A stretch of DNA of 64,000 bases from NCBI GenBank assembly GCA_054601695.1, contig BAAHQB010000243.1, positions 1 to 64,000 of the forward strand, read 5' to 3'. Position numbers and translations under genes: made by a program. Below, piece after piece: positions 1 to 19,079 of this stretch (position 1 is its first letter; each line of letters opens with the position of its first letter). The DNA is from Amorphochlora amoebiformis (taxonomy: Eukaryota > Cercozoa > Chlorarachniophyceae). Below the pieces are notes generated by a model. It ran no database searches. It was not told where the DNA came from and saw nothing but the letters and a program-made list of their open reading frames with translations.

Positions 1-290
1 TAATATATACACGGATATATATGTGTATATATGTATATGTACATATATGCACATATTATATATATATATATATATATACATATATACATATATATATATA
101 ATATAACATACATGCAATATATGTTGACAGAACGAGTTGAGAGAGCCAGGCGAACAAACGGAGTTAGATAAAGGTGTAGAGACAAGGGGCAAAAGTGGAG
201 ATTGGAACAGAAAACGAGAGAGAGTGACAGAAGTTTAATTAAGCGAGGAAGCCGGAGATAGACCGCAACATACAAAAGAGGGATTCGGAC

Positions 291-7645
<7,355 letters not shown>

Positions 7646-7804
7646 GGATTACGCGCGGATGGCGGGGAGTCGTAAGCCGAGATTATCGAATACTGCTAAT
7701 ATATTTTCGTTTTCGTGACAACCGTGGGACATACATGGAATGAACGTGACAGAGTAGCGTGACGACTTTTGGTTGGACGGGTTTGCGTGTCGCATAGGGA
7801 CATC
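7646..7804. promoter_or_regulatory. Divergent intergenic region, probable bidirectional promoter (nucleoporin / mL41)
   Basis: Only 159 bp separate the ATG of the minus-strand nucleoporin from the ATG of plus-strand mL41 (123 bp if mL41 starts at 7769). The region is free of (TA)n and contains CGTGAC three times (near 7715, 7746 and 7758), the same motif seen in the other two divergent gaps of the window. No TATA box position can be argued in such AT-rich surroundings. Promoter function is inferred from gene layout. Confidence 0.55.
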
Positions 7805-8146
7805 ATGGCTCGTATACGGTCGTTTCGACGGTTTGCTATCACGTCCAAGCGCGGGAATAAGAACTTTTACAAGGGTAGGGGTGCCCCGGCAAGGAAAATG
7901 GGATTTTGGATCTCCGGAGGTCCGCGATACAACCCCATTTCGTGCTCGCAGTTGCGTTCCGTCTGACGGCTTGTTTTGTGGTAGGGAAATTCGTGATAGA
8001 TCCCAAGAAGGCAGAGATATACACTTTCAAAGCTCCGGATCTATCAGATTTCAAGGTATCGGGAGGTTCTGACGGGAGCTAGTGCGTCTCATACTTTACA
8101 TGTTTGTGTCCCACAGTTGAAACCGTACGTGGAGGTGAAGAAGTGA
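7805..8146 (+). CDS. MRPL41: Mitochondrial large-subunit ribosomal protein mL41, complete, 3 exons
   Basis: Exons 7805-7919, 7985-8055 and 8117-8146 join in phase (G|GG at junction 1, phase 0 at junction 2) to 71 residues ending VEVKK and a TGA stop. Family hallmarks are the basic N-terminus with TSKRGNKNFYKGRGA, then the GFWISGG segment, FVIDPKKAEIYTFKAPDLSD and the closing LKPYVE. In animals and fungi these same blocks define mL41 (yeast Mrpl27), a small protein on the mitochondrial large subunit. The start is taken at MARIRSFRR; an in-frame ATG at 7769 would add 12 residues, and the basic N-terminus could act as a mitochondrial import signal either way. Introns are short (65 and 61 bp) and free of (TA)n, unlike every other gene here. 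Confidence 0.88.
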
Positions 8147-8288
8147 GACTATTTTGGAGTCTCGATTTTGAGTGTCGGATGGCCTAGGACTATTAGTGAT
8201 TGAGTTTAGGCATCTCTGAGCAGGGCAAGTAAGGCGTAATCAGTCGCAAAATTACTCAACAACTAAATGTGAGGAAATATATGTATTA

Positions 8289-8324
8289 CATACGTATAAG
8301 TGATCATTATTAGTTTTATTATTG

Positions 8325-8336
<12 letters not shown>
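8289..8336 (+). repeat. Outer direct repeat, left copy, flanking the telomere-type block
   Basis: About 48 bp beginning CATACGTATAAGTGATCATT and ending at GCAACAATATAT recur at 9203-9250 in the same orientation with a single-base difference (CATACGTGTAAG in the right copy). The pair brackets the inner repeats and the telomeric array, as if a 0.9-kb segment had been inserted or duplicated. Confidence 0.85.
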
Positions 8337-8379
<43 letters not shown>

Positions 8380-8418
8380 CTACATTATACATATTATATA
8401 TATATATATATACATATA

Positions 8419-8449
<31 letters not shown>

Positions 8450-8464
8450 TACACACACATTTAT

Positions 8465-8528
<64 letters not shown>

Positions 8529-8533
<5 letters not shown>

Positions 8534-8625
8534 CACATACGTGTATACATGTGTATATGTATGTATGTATGTATACATATACATATTATAACTGTGTGCA
8601 CATACACACAAACATAAGTATATAT
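8529..8625 (+). repeat. Inner 97-bp direct repeat, left copy
   Basis: The segment beginning TGTGCACATACGTGTATACA and ending CACAAACATAAGTATATAT recurs at 8829-8925, exactly 300 bp downstream and apparently identical. The telomere-type array lies exactly between the two copies. Confidence 0.88.
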
Positions 8626-8828
8626 ACCCTAATCCACAAACCCTAACCCTAACCCTAATCCACAAACCCTAACCCTAACCCTAACAAACCCTAACCCTAA
8701 CCCTAACCCTAGTCCACAAACCCTATCCCTAAACCTAAAAACACTAAACTCGAGGTAACCTAACCCTAACCCTAACCCTAACCCTAATCCACAAACGCTA
8801 TCCCTTACCCTAAAAACACTAAACTCGA
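8626..8828 (-). repeat. Interstitial telomere-type array (CCCTAA on plus, TTAGGG on minus)
   Basis: Runs of CCCTAA, up to four or five in a row, alternate with a variant containing ATCCACAAAC. A tail containing AAAAACACTAAACTCGAG occurs twice (ending at 8754 and 8828), so the array is itself a duplicated composite of roughly 75-bp and 130-bp blocks. Perfect hexamers show what the host telomere repeat probably is (TTAGGG). Genes on both sides show that this is not a present chromosome end. Confidence 0.88.
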
Positions 8829-8917
8829 GTGTGCACATACGTGTATACATGTGTATATGTATGTATGTATGTATACATATACATATTATAACTGTGTGCA
8901 CATACACACAAACATAA

Positions 8918-8925
<8 letters not shown>
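8829..8925 (+). repeat. Inner 97-bp direct repeat, right copy
   Basis: Second copy of the 8529-8625 segment. Its left edge follows directly on the CTCGAG that ends the telomere-type array, and its right edge runs into (TA)n. Confidence 0.88.
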
Positions 8926-8972
<47 letters not shown>

Positions 8973-9042
8973 CACATACATGTATATATATAAATATATA
9001 TATGTGTATATATATATGTGTACATGAATATATACATATATA

Positions 9043-9125
<83 letters not shown>

Positions 9126-9202
9126 TATATATATATATATATATAATATATATATATATAATATATTTACACATATATATACATTTATTTTATATTTCCT
9201 CA

Positions 9203-9250
9203 CATACGTGTAAGTGATCATTATTAGTTTTATTATTGCAACAATATATA
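9203..9250 (+). repeat. Outer direct repeat, right copy
   Basis: Second copy of 8289-8336, with GTGTAAG in place of GTATAAG near its start. It marks the right limit of the nested repeat block. Confidence 0.85.
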
Positions 9251-9551
9251 TTTATACATATATATACATTTATTTAAGTATACTGTTAATAATTCTTACA
9301 CGTTTAAGATATATAATAAGAACATATGCACGTATAAATAGATATACTCATGTAGACTATATATTCATATATATATATATATATATATGTATATATGCAT
9401 GTGTGTGTGCGTGTATTTGTAAAATATACATGTGTAGAAATGTATTTATATACATCTTTAGATATGTATATATGTGTGTGTGTAAATTATATATATGTAT
9501 ATGTGTATGTGTATATATACGTGCTTGTACATACGCTACATGCACTTAAGA

Positions 9552-9585
<34 letters not shown>

Positions 9586-9612
9586 TTTTATATATATATA
9601 TATATTATATAC

Positions 9613-9690
<78 letters not shown>

Positions 9691-9736
9691 TTATTATATG
9701 TATAATTAAATATATTTATATATTTTCATATATATC

Positions 9737-9768
<32 letters not shown>

Positions 9769-10075
9769 AATCCTATATATACATAAATACATATGTATAC
9801 ATACATATATACATATATTCTATGTAAATATATATGTACATACATACATACACATGTATACATATAATACATATATATATATATAGAAATATATATTTAA
9901 ATATATATTTAAATATATATATAGATATATATATATAGATATATACATTTATGTATATATGTATATATGTGTGCATATCTGTATGTACATACATAAACAT
10001 ATATACACACACATATATATACACATAGATATGTAATATACTAAAATATACTAGTAAATATTATACACTGGTATA

Positions 10076-10118
<43 letters not shown>

Positions 10119-10209
10119 ATATATATATATATATATACAATATATATATATATACTGTGTTAGTACAAGTATTATATACTGTACATAGATAATAAACATA
10201 TGTATGTAT

Positions 10210-10257
<48 letters not shown>

Positions 10258-10275
10258 CCATATATATATGTATAC

Positions 10276-10314
<39 letters not shown>

Positions 10315-10319
10315 CCCAC

Positions 10320-11081
10320 CCATAGCTAGCTATAGGTCACATAGTTTTGACAGATCTCGGATCTATGTGGCAATTTTTGCGAAATATTACCATTATGCCT
10401 GTTTATAGTTTACACAACGTGAAGAAGCGTTAATGCATCGCAGCAGGCAATGGAGTGACGATAAACAGATATATATATATATATATACACTGTATACACG
10501 TATGTACGTGCACGTGCAGACTGTGCAGTGATTGAAATTTAATACTGTAGTATATCATGACGTACGTGTATATATGTAGACTCAAATCATTGGATATCGA
10601 TATCATGAATGTCGCAGTACTAACCAGAACCACTAGCCTGGATACAAGACAAACTTTCATAACAAAATACTACTAGTCTTGCCACGAAATATTGACGCAT
10701 CATGCCTATCTACTAGATCTAGTTTTAGACGTCATACGTACGGTCTAGTACGTATATAATGCACGTACGCTCAGGGTATATCTTCCGATTGCGAGTACAT
10801 CTACTTGCGACTATAGACGTATGTACGTACGTACGCATGATCGCAACGGTACATATATGTACGTATGCAATCCGTATGCACGTTAAGATTCGTATACGTA
10901 CGCATACTTATACGTAGTACGTATACGTACGTGTACGTATGCGTACGTGTGTACGTATACTTACGTGTACGTATACGTACGTGTACGTGTGTGAACATGT
11001 ATACGTATATTGACATGTACAGACATACAATATATCTAGTATATATGATATATACTATATATATATCATAGTATATATTGT

Positions 11082-11119
<38 letters not shown>

Positions 11120-11593
11120 TTATCTAGATTATATGCACCAATATATATATTTATATATATATATATATATATACATATATATCATGGGCCGTGATATATA
11201 CACACACGCATAAAGTACCCGTGACATGAAGCAAGTTGGTGTGTAGGTGCTACCTAGACTAAGTGTATACCTAGCGCTACAGATCAAGTTGGTAGCTCCC
11301 TAAATTACTTACTAATTGGCACTGGCCTCCTTAAATAGTTAGAATCTAGTAGAATAGGCCCTAAGCCTAGTAAGCGGCATGCCGCAACATATGCATACAT
11401 ATACACAGAACGATAAGCGATACAACTGATACTAGTATGGAGTCCGTGAAAGGAGTCCAGGTTGTCCGTTACTGGTAGAGTCTAGAGAGATATCACGGAG
11501 CGGCGACCAGTGCATGATCACTGAATCTCAAACTTGTCCAACTTCACGTACGTGAACGCGTAAGTTTTCAGGTTATGGCAATTATTAACTTGA
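10320..11593. other. CTAG-rich island at a convergent gene junction
   Basis: The sequence changes abruptly from (TA)n to mixed sequence. I count about fourteen CTAG tetramers, including GCTAGC, TACTAGT and GTCTAGAG forms, plus the TACGTA cluster listed separately. It ends against the proposed uS15m stop codon. Islands of the same character fill the other two tail-to-tail junctions (27363-28069 and 60240-61148). No coding signal was found inside. Confidence 0.6.
10740..11005. repeat. TACGTA/GTACGT-rich palindromic cluster
   Basis: About 265 bp are built largely of ACGT-centred palindromes (TACGTAC, GTATACGTAC, GTACGTGTACG) in irregular tandem order. It differs in composition from the surrounding (TA)n and from the CTAG-rich flanks. 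Long frames such as the one at 10801-11016 are translations of this repeat. Confidence 0.7.
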
Positions 11594-11692
11594 CTACTCA
11601 GCGGTATAATACGGAGGAAATCTCCGTTTCCCTCGACGTGCGCGTCGCTCTGCGCGAGTGTATTTCTCGCCTCGACGACCTGCCATCTGATC
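11594..11692 (-). CDS. Candidate terminal exon of uS15m (basic tail)
   Basis: Acceptor CTCTGCAG precedes a phase-0 frame of 32 codons and TAG. It encodes [12 protein letters not shown], then a run of Arg/Lys and the end RFPPYYTAE. CpG content is as high as in accepted exons. Exon 4 ends in phase 0, so the join is legal. The opposite strand is also open over this stretch (plus frame with [16 protein letters not shown]), so strand assignment is not certain; the basic composition suits a ribosomal protein. Confidence 0.5.
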   Translation of the reverse strand, partial: DQMAGRRGEKYTRAERRARRGKRRFPPYYTAE

Positions 11693-11704
11693 CTGCAGAG
11701 TTAT

Positions 11705-11738
<34 letters not shown>

Positions 11739-11851
11739 TTTATACATATTAAAAAGGTGTAAATACGAATGATTCATTTAATTGTAATATACATATATAT
11801 ATATATATAACTATATGGGTACATACGTGTAAATAAGTATAGATATATTAA

Positions 11852-11883
<32 letters not shown>

Positions 11884-12284
11884 TATATATATATATATAT
11901 ATGTATAATATACATGCATACATATACATATATATATATATAATATATATATATATGTGTGTGTATATATGTGTATTTATATGTGTATATGTGTGTATGT
12001 TATGCATTATATGCATATACACACATCAAAAATATCAATATAACATATGTACAGATATTATATATATATATATATATATATATTATGTATATATATACAA
12101 TACATACATGTGTATATGTGCATATGAGTATTCGTGTATATATTATATATGTGTGTATATATATTTATGTATATATTATATACACACATATATACATATA
12201 TATATATATATGTACATGCACACATACATTTTTATACATATATAGATAATATGCATTGTGTATATATGTGACACAAAGAATATT

Positions 12285-12325
<41 letters not shown>

Positions 12326-12414
12326 CATATATATGTGTGTGTGTGTATATAATATATATATATATATATATGTGTATATATGTGTGTATATATATGTATG
12401 TATGTATATACACC

Positions 12415-12478
<64 letters not shown>

Positions 12479-12531
12479 TATATGTATATGTATATATATG
12501 TTATATATTTTTGCGTGTATTATTATAAATT

Positions 12532-12586
<55 letters not shown>

Positions 12587-12728
12587 GTACATATATATAA
12601 TAATATATCATCTCTCTCTCTCTCCCTATATATATGTATATATATATATATATATGTATATATAATATTATATATATAAAATATCTAAATATACTGTAGC
12701 ATATATATCAATGTATTCATACACACAC

Positions 12729-12759
<31 letters not shown>

Positions 12760-12911
12760 ATATATATGTATATAAATATATATCTATATGTATATATGTG
12801 TGTATATGTATATTATATATGTATATACATATATATATACATATATATAATGTAATATATCTATTTATGTATGTATTCATATAAATACATATAATATAGA
12901 AATATACATGC

Positions 12912-12952
<41 letters not shown>

Positions 12953-12972
12953 TACATAATATACATGCATAC

Positions 12973-13019
<47 letters not shown>

Positions 13020-13097
13020 ATATACATGTATAATGCATCATATCTGTATATATGTACATATATGTAAATGCATATTTGTCGTTTTGTATATACATAA

Positions 13098-13144
<47 letters not shown>

Positions 13145-13679
13145 ATGTGAATATGTATATAGAAGCATATGTGTATGATATGTTTACATGTATATTCTAT
13201 GTGTACTTAGCGTAAATATTACTATTTGCGAGAGCGTATATTCAAAATATGTAAAATTTAAGTAAATACGTAATTGTAAATGTGTAAAATATGTACATAT
13301 TATATATATGTATATTTATATATATATATATATAAGAGAATATATATGCACAATATATACATATATATATATACATATATATATATAAAAAATATGTATA
13401 TATATATATATATTATGCTACATACATATACACACACACACATATTTGCATATGAATGTACATACACATATACATATACATACACATATATACATTTATA
13501 TATATACATATACATATACATACATAGACATACATATATATATATACATACATTTATATCTGTACATTACATACATAAATGTGTGCATTCATGTATGCAC
13601 GTATGTATAAAATTTATATATATATATATATATATATTAATATATATAAGAAGATATCGAGACGTAGATACATGCATAA

Positions 13680-13712
<33 letters not shown>

Positions 13713-14121
13713 TATCGAAATATATATATATATATATATGTATATTCAAGACTATATTTATTAAATACCAACCCTGAACACATCTACAAAAACTTAACGC
13801 ATACGATTACATGGTTCTAAACAGAGAGGCATACAACACACACAGACAATCAACATACGTGACATAAAAACCTTCCCATGCACACAGAAAACAGACTATC
13901 GTACTGACCGTCATGATTTCGAGCGTGGAGATCTCGTACTCCTCGACCAGCCCTTTGAAGCTTTTGTAGTCCTTCTTAGCGAGATACTTTAGCATGTAGC
14001 GGCGCTTGTTGATAAGCGCATTGATACCGTACATGGAGTGTTTGTCCTTGTGATTGGCTCGCATGTGAACGTGGAGGTGCTTGATGCGCTCGCTCATCGC
14101 TGCGACTGGGATGTTTATGTG

Positions 14122-14184
<63 letters not shown>

Positions 14185-14393
14185 CTATATTTATAACATG
14201 TATGTGAGTAATATTAAATGTACAGAATATATATATATATATATATATGTTATATATATGTGTATTTATATATATGTATATATATGTGTGTGTAATATAT
14301 ATATGTATATATACATATATATATATAACCTTTATACATATATCTACATATATATATATAGAGTTACATATCTATAAATATATTTTTATATTG

Positions 14394-14431
<38 letters not shown>

Positions 14432-14585
14432 CTGTATATATATATATATATATATCAATATATATATATATATATATTTATAGATATGTATATATAAATA
14501 TTAAATAGATGTAAACATAAATCATGCATACATTGTATATTGAGTGTCTTCTCTGTGTGTGGCGCCATATTATTTTATATACATA

Positions 14586-14623
<38 letters not shown>

Positions 14624-14719
14624 ATATTACATATATATACATATATATACATATATATATTATATGTGTTCATGTATTATGTATGTAAATGTATTAAAAT
14701 ACATACATATATATATTAC

Positions 14720-14750
<31 letters not shown>

Positions 14751-14812
14751 GCGAATGAAATACATATTTGTTTACAAAAAATGTGTAAAAAACAGAGATG
14801 AAGGTATACTTC

Positions 14813-14885
<73 letters not shown>

Positions 14886-15029
14886 TATATAAATATATAT
14901 ATATATGTGTGTGTGTGTGTCTGTGTATATATACATTAAAAATATATATATGTGTGTGTGTGTCTGTATATATACATTAAATATATATATATATATATGC
15001 AACACACACATATATTCATATACACATAT

Positions 15030-15069
<40 letters not shown>

Positions 15070-15281
15070 TGTCTGTGTACATACATATGTGTGTGGATAC
15101 ATGTTTTTTATTCACACATACATACATACATATACACATATATATATATATATATATGTCTGTGTACATACATATGTGTGCGGATACATGTTTTTTATTC
15201 ACCACAAATTTTATTTTTAATTTTACTTCTAGCGTTTATATGCAATGTATACTGTATATGTGTATATGTACAATTTATATG

Positions 15282-15325
<44 letters not shown>

Positions 15326-15355
15326 TATTATGTATATGCACATATGTATGTACAC

Positions 15356-15400
<45 letters not shown>

Positions 15401-15453
15401 GTATAATATTTTATATATATATATATGTGTGTGTGTATTTATGTACATATCAT

Positions 15454-15508
<55 letters not shown>

Positions 15509-15642
15509 TATATATATATTATGCATAACTATATAAATACATACATACATACATATTTATATACATGTATATTATATATATATATATGTATATATACACA
15601 AGCATTAATAAATGAGTATATATGTATATCGTATGATATGTA

Positions 15643-15685
<43 letters not shown>

Positions 15686-15838
15686 TATATATGTATATAT
15701 ATACTGGAGGCTGCAGGGCTCCCTGTATCGCCCTCATGTTTCCCCCATTTGCGCAGGGCCTTTTGAATTCTGAATCGATTTATCAATATATGTATGTACA
15801 CACATATATATATATATATATAATATATATGTGTATAT

Positions 15839-15889
<51 letters not shown>

Positions 15890-15934
15890 ATGTGCATGTA
15901 TGTGTATAAACGTGTGTGCGTGTATGTATGTATG

Positions 15935-15967
<33 letters not shown>

Positions 15968-15970
15968 GTG

Positions 15971-16008
<38 letters not shown>

Positions 16009-16459
16009 ACATATATATACATATATATATACATATATATATTATACATATATACATATATATATATATACATATATAAATATACATATATATAAATAGA
16101 TATTGTATTATTTATATATAGCATGAACTCAGCATTACATAGTCTCTCTCTATCACACACATAACACACACACACACACCAAAGAAGCACACACACTAAT
16201 ACAAATATATATATATATATATATATATGTCAGTAAAGGAAGGAGGAAGCCGGAGGGAGAAGTGCGGCAGAAGGAAGAAAGAATGGGAGTAGTAAAGGGA
16301 GAGAGAGAGGAGACCTCTGGGCAAGTAGCTCGGCCGCGTTTGCCGTATTCACGCTAAGTAATCTTTCCACCTAAACCCAGTATCATGATTATTATCTAAT
16401 TAGTCATCATACGTTAGTTTGTGGGCTGTATGTAAATTTAGGTAATATGAAATTATACG

Positions 16460-16494
<35 letters not shown>

Positions 16495-16844
16495 AAATAT
16501 ACATATATATAATATATATATACACATATGCATATATATATATATATATGTGCGTACATATGCAAATTATATAGCATTATACATATATATATATATATAT
16601 ATATAATATATATACATACATATATATATATATATATTATACATTGTATACGCATATATATATGTAAATATATATATATATATATGTATATTATGTAAAT
16701 ACATCCATATTCAATCATATACTATATTTATAAGTTATATATTATATTATATTATATATATATATATATATATATGTTGACATAGATATATATGTGATGT
16801 AATGTGAGTATATATACATATAAAATACACACTGAAACAAATAC

Positions 16845-16875
<31 letters not shown>

Positions 16876-17190
16876 ATATATGTATATTTACACATTAATA
16901 TTTATATGTATATATTATATGTATAAGTATATTTAAGATATATCATACCCATGTAATTTTTGAGGTATGTAAATACATATATATATATATATATATGTAC
17001 ATATATACATAATGTGTGTGTATGTATATAATAAAGATATATTTATTAATAATACATACATATCATATATGATATACATATTGTATACATAATGATATTA
17101 CACATATATTATATATATATATATATATACATACATATATTATATATGTATATATGTACGTATGTCTACATTCTGTATAGGTACATATAA

Positions 17191-17234
<44 letters not shown>

Positions 17235-17389
17235 CATATGTATTATAAAATACATTTTAGATATACATATGTATTATGTAATACATTTTAGATATACATA
17301 TGTATTATGTAATACATTTTAGATATACAATATGCTTTACATATATATAATATTTATATTTATATATATATATATATACGTATATTTAT

Positions 17390-17421
<32 letters not shown>

Positions 17422-17618
17422 CACACATCCATATATTATATATATATATATATATTACATATATATATATATATATGTATTTTTTATGTATGCATACACA
17501 CGTATAAATCCATCGTAATATGTGTATGACACATTACATAATTACATTTCTACATTTATACATACATATACACATACATATATACATGCATACACATTTG
17601 TTCATTTATGTTGTATAT

Positions 17619-17667
<49 letters not shown>

Positions 17668-17855
17668 TACACAAGCATATACACACGTATAATATATATA
17701 TAATATATATATATATATACATATTATATACATATATATATATATACATACATACATATATATATATATTTATACATATTTACACACATACATATATAAA
17801 TCTAGTTATTGTTTATATTTATATACAAAACATATACATACATACATACATATTT

Positions 17856-17895
<40 letters not shown>

Positions 17896-18034
17896 ATGTA
17901 TATATTGTACATACATATTAACAATGTATATATATATATATATGTATGTATATGTATATATATAAATATAAAAATATACATAATATATACATATATATAT
18001 ATGATATACATTATATATATATATATATACATAA

Positions 18035-18073
<39 letters not shown>

Positions 18074-18102
18074 ATATATACGTATAATGTATATATGTAT
18101 AT

Positions 18103-18133
<31 letters not shown>

Positions 18134-18190
18134 GTATACATATACATATATATATAATATATATACATATGCGCCCACACACATATGTAC

Positions 18191-18255
<65 letters not shown>

Positions 18256-18350
18256 ATATATTCTAATGATATACATAATATGCATATATGTAAATATGGT
18301 CACGGCACAAACTGCCCATCATACTTTTATACACATATATATAATATATT

Positions 18351-18408
<58 letters not shown>

Positions 18409-18863
18409 TATACATATACATATATATAATATATATATATACAGAAAACTATACACCATACAACTCCCACCTGATCTTTCTTCTTCGCATCCAACGCCTT
18501 CCCCTCCAAATCTACGATATACTCCGGATCCATATACCACAGGTTCTCGGGCATTTCCTTGCCTACCGCATCCCCCGGCTCCACATAGCTCTCCCTTTCC
18601 GCAATATCGTACGCGGGATCATAATTTGGGTTTGATGGGTTCGTGGGGTTCAGGGGCCCTTTGGAAGCCAGGGTGGCGGCCAACGGCATAACAGCGTACG
18701 GATAATTGGTCGGGCTTGGGAGCAAATTCGACGATTTTGCGACTGTAGACATCGATCGAAGAGAGTCTGAATATTGAATATTGAGGCCCGCATTCGCGAC
18801 AGGAAGACGACGAAGGAGGGCACGCGGGCCCACTGCGCAGGGCACGCGCAGTACGCGCTGCAT
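11594..18863 (-). CDS. MRPS15: Mitochondrial small-subunit ribosomal protein uS15 (uS15m), 5 exons
   Basis: Model: exons 18471-18863, 18304-18323, 15705-15769, 13909-14105 and 11594-11692, phases consistent, about 257 residues. Exon 1 encodes an Arg-rich, Ser-containing leader ([19 protein letters not shown]) typical of a mitochondrial import signal, followed by a lineage-specific region. The uS15 fold starts with [18 protein letters not shown], the signature block of the family that contacts 16S-type rRNA. It continues [35 protein letters not shown]. The last exon adds a basic tail ending FPPYYTAE. The start faces the YIF1 start 216 bp away. The 20-nt exon 2 and the choice of last exon are the weak points: an alternative short end at 13784-13816 has an AATAAA at 13757-13762. 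Identity as organellar uS15 is secure; mitochondrial rather than plastid destination is inferred from the leader. Confidence 0.85.
12415..12471 (+). repeat. (TAT/ATT)n trinucleotide microsatellite
   Basis: An uninterrupted run of nineteen TAT units within the uS15m intron between exons 13909-14105 and 11594-11692. It is unusual here because almost all other simple repeats are TA or TATG based. Confidence 0.92.
13909..14105 (-). CDS. uS15m exon 4, main RNA-binding helices
   Basis: Acceptor CATCCCAG, donor ACG|GTCAGT, 197 nt. It encodes the C-terminal two-thirds of the uS15 domain: [20 protein letters not shown], then [18 protein letters not shown] and [19 protein letters not shown]. His/Asp-His-Ser and the KRR-LKYL block correspond to the rRNA-contacting positions of bacterial uS15. 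Codon phase (A|TC giving Ile) matches exon 3 exactly. Confidence 0.9.
15071..15202 (+). repeat. 45-bp direct repeat, two copies 87 bp apart
   Basis: GTCTGTGTACATACATATGT followed by GGATACATGTTTTTTATTCAC occurs at 15071-15115 and 15158-15202 with one difference (GTGTGG against GTGCGG). A microsatellite separates the copies. It is in a uS15m intron. Confidence 0.88.
15705..15769 (-). CDS. uS15m exon 3, EGDTGSP signature
   Basis: A 65-nt exon isolated in (TA)n, acceptor GATTCAG, donor GTATAT. It encodes [21 protein letters not shown]. The HEGDTGSP block is nearly invariant in bacterial and organellar uS15 and identifies the exon despite its size. It begins with one leftover base and ends with one, which fits the proposed microexon before it and exon 4 after it. 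Confidence 0.88.
17235..17327 (+). repeat. 31-bp minisatellite, three tandem units
   Basis: Units at 17235-17265, 17266-17296 and 17297-17327, each beginning CATATGTATTAT and ending CATTTTAGATATA. Units 2 and 3 are identical; unit 1 has AAAA where the others have GTAA. It is in a uS15m intron. Confidence 0.92.
18304..18323 (-). CDS. Candidate 20-nt microexon of uS15m
   Basis: Acceptor TATAAAAG and donor GTGACC bound 20 nt reading YDGQFV plus two bases. It is needed because exon 1 ends in phase 0 while exon 3 begins with a single base, and these 20 nt repair the phase exactly. AAAAG acceptors are also used in the YIF1 gene. An alternative is an AAAAG acceptor ten bases further into exon 3, which needs no microexon. 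Confidence 0.42.
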
Positions 18864-19079
18864 TCCACGATATATTATATTGAAACCTTTTTCTTTTCGG
18901 TCAATGCGAGTACGGTGTCACGTAACGTGACATAGGGTGACACAGCCTCACATAACGCGACGCGCACAAAGGCGCCTGGTGAAGGCTCGCGAGTGACATC
19001 ATCGGTGCTTTGCGGCCATTGGAGACGTCTAAGACTGAATTTTCGAATTTATTTGGTCCATATATTCTGAGCAATCACC
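18864..19079. promoter_or_regulatory. Divergent intergenic region, probable bidirectional promoter (uS15m / YIF1)
   Basis: 216 bp lie between two ATGs pointing away from each other. The stretch has no microsatellite and carries a cluster GTCACGTAACGTGACATAGG followed by CACATAACGCGACGCG and GAGTGACATCATCGG. CGTGAC and its reverse complement GTCACG recur in the other divergent gaps. Function is inferred from position. Confidence 0.55.

Larger units (their letters stand above)
8147..11593. other. Tail-to-tail spacer between mL41 and uS15m; no gene seen
   Basis: This 3.4-kb spacer lies between the mL41 stop and the proposed uS15m stop. It holds unique sequence to about 8335, (TA)n, a telomere-type array with flanking direct repeats (8289-9250), more (TA)n, GTAT and CA/TG microsatellites (9250-10310), and a low-TA island rich in CTAG and TACGTA (10320-11593). 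Reading frames in it are microsatellite translations or short unsupported frames. Confidence 0.7.

Noticed and set aside
13784-13816. Short terminal exon [10 protein letters not shown] for uS15m with AATAAA at 13757-13762
   Set aside because: Not fully rejected, but the 11594-11692 exon has higher coding character and suits a ribosomal protein better.
16318-16356. Possible uS15m exon [13 protein letters not shown] between exons 1 and 3
   Set aside because: It is phase 0 to 0 and so does not solve the one-base offset of exon 3; the 20-nt block at 18304-18323 does. It could still be an alternative exon.
17235-17327. Three 31-bp repeats considered as a CRISPR-like array
   Set aside because: The units are directly adjacent with no spacers, AT-rich, in an intron of a eukaryotic gene.
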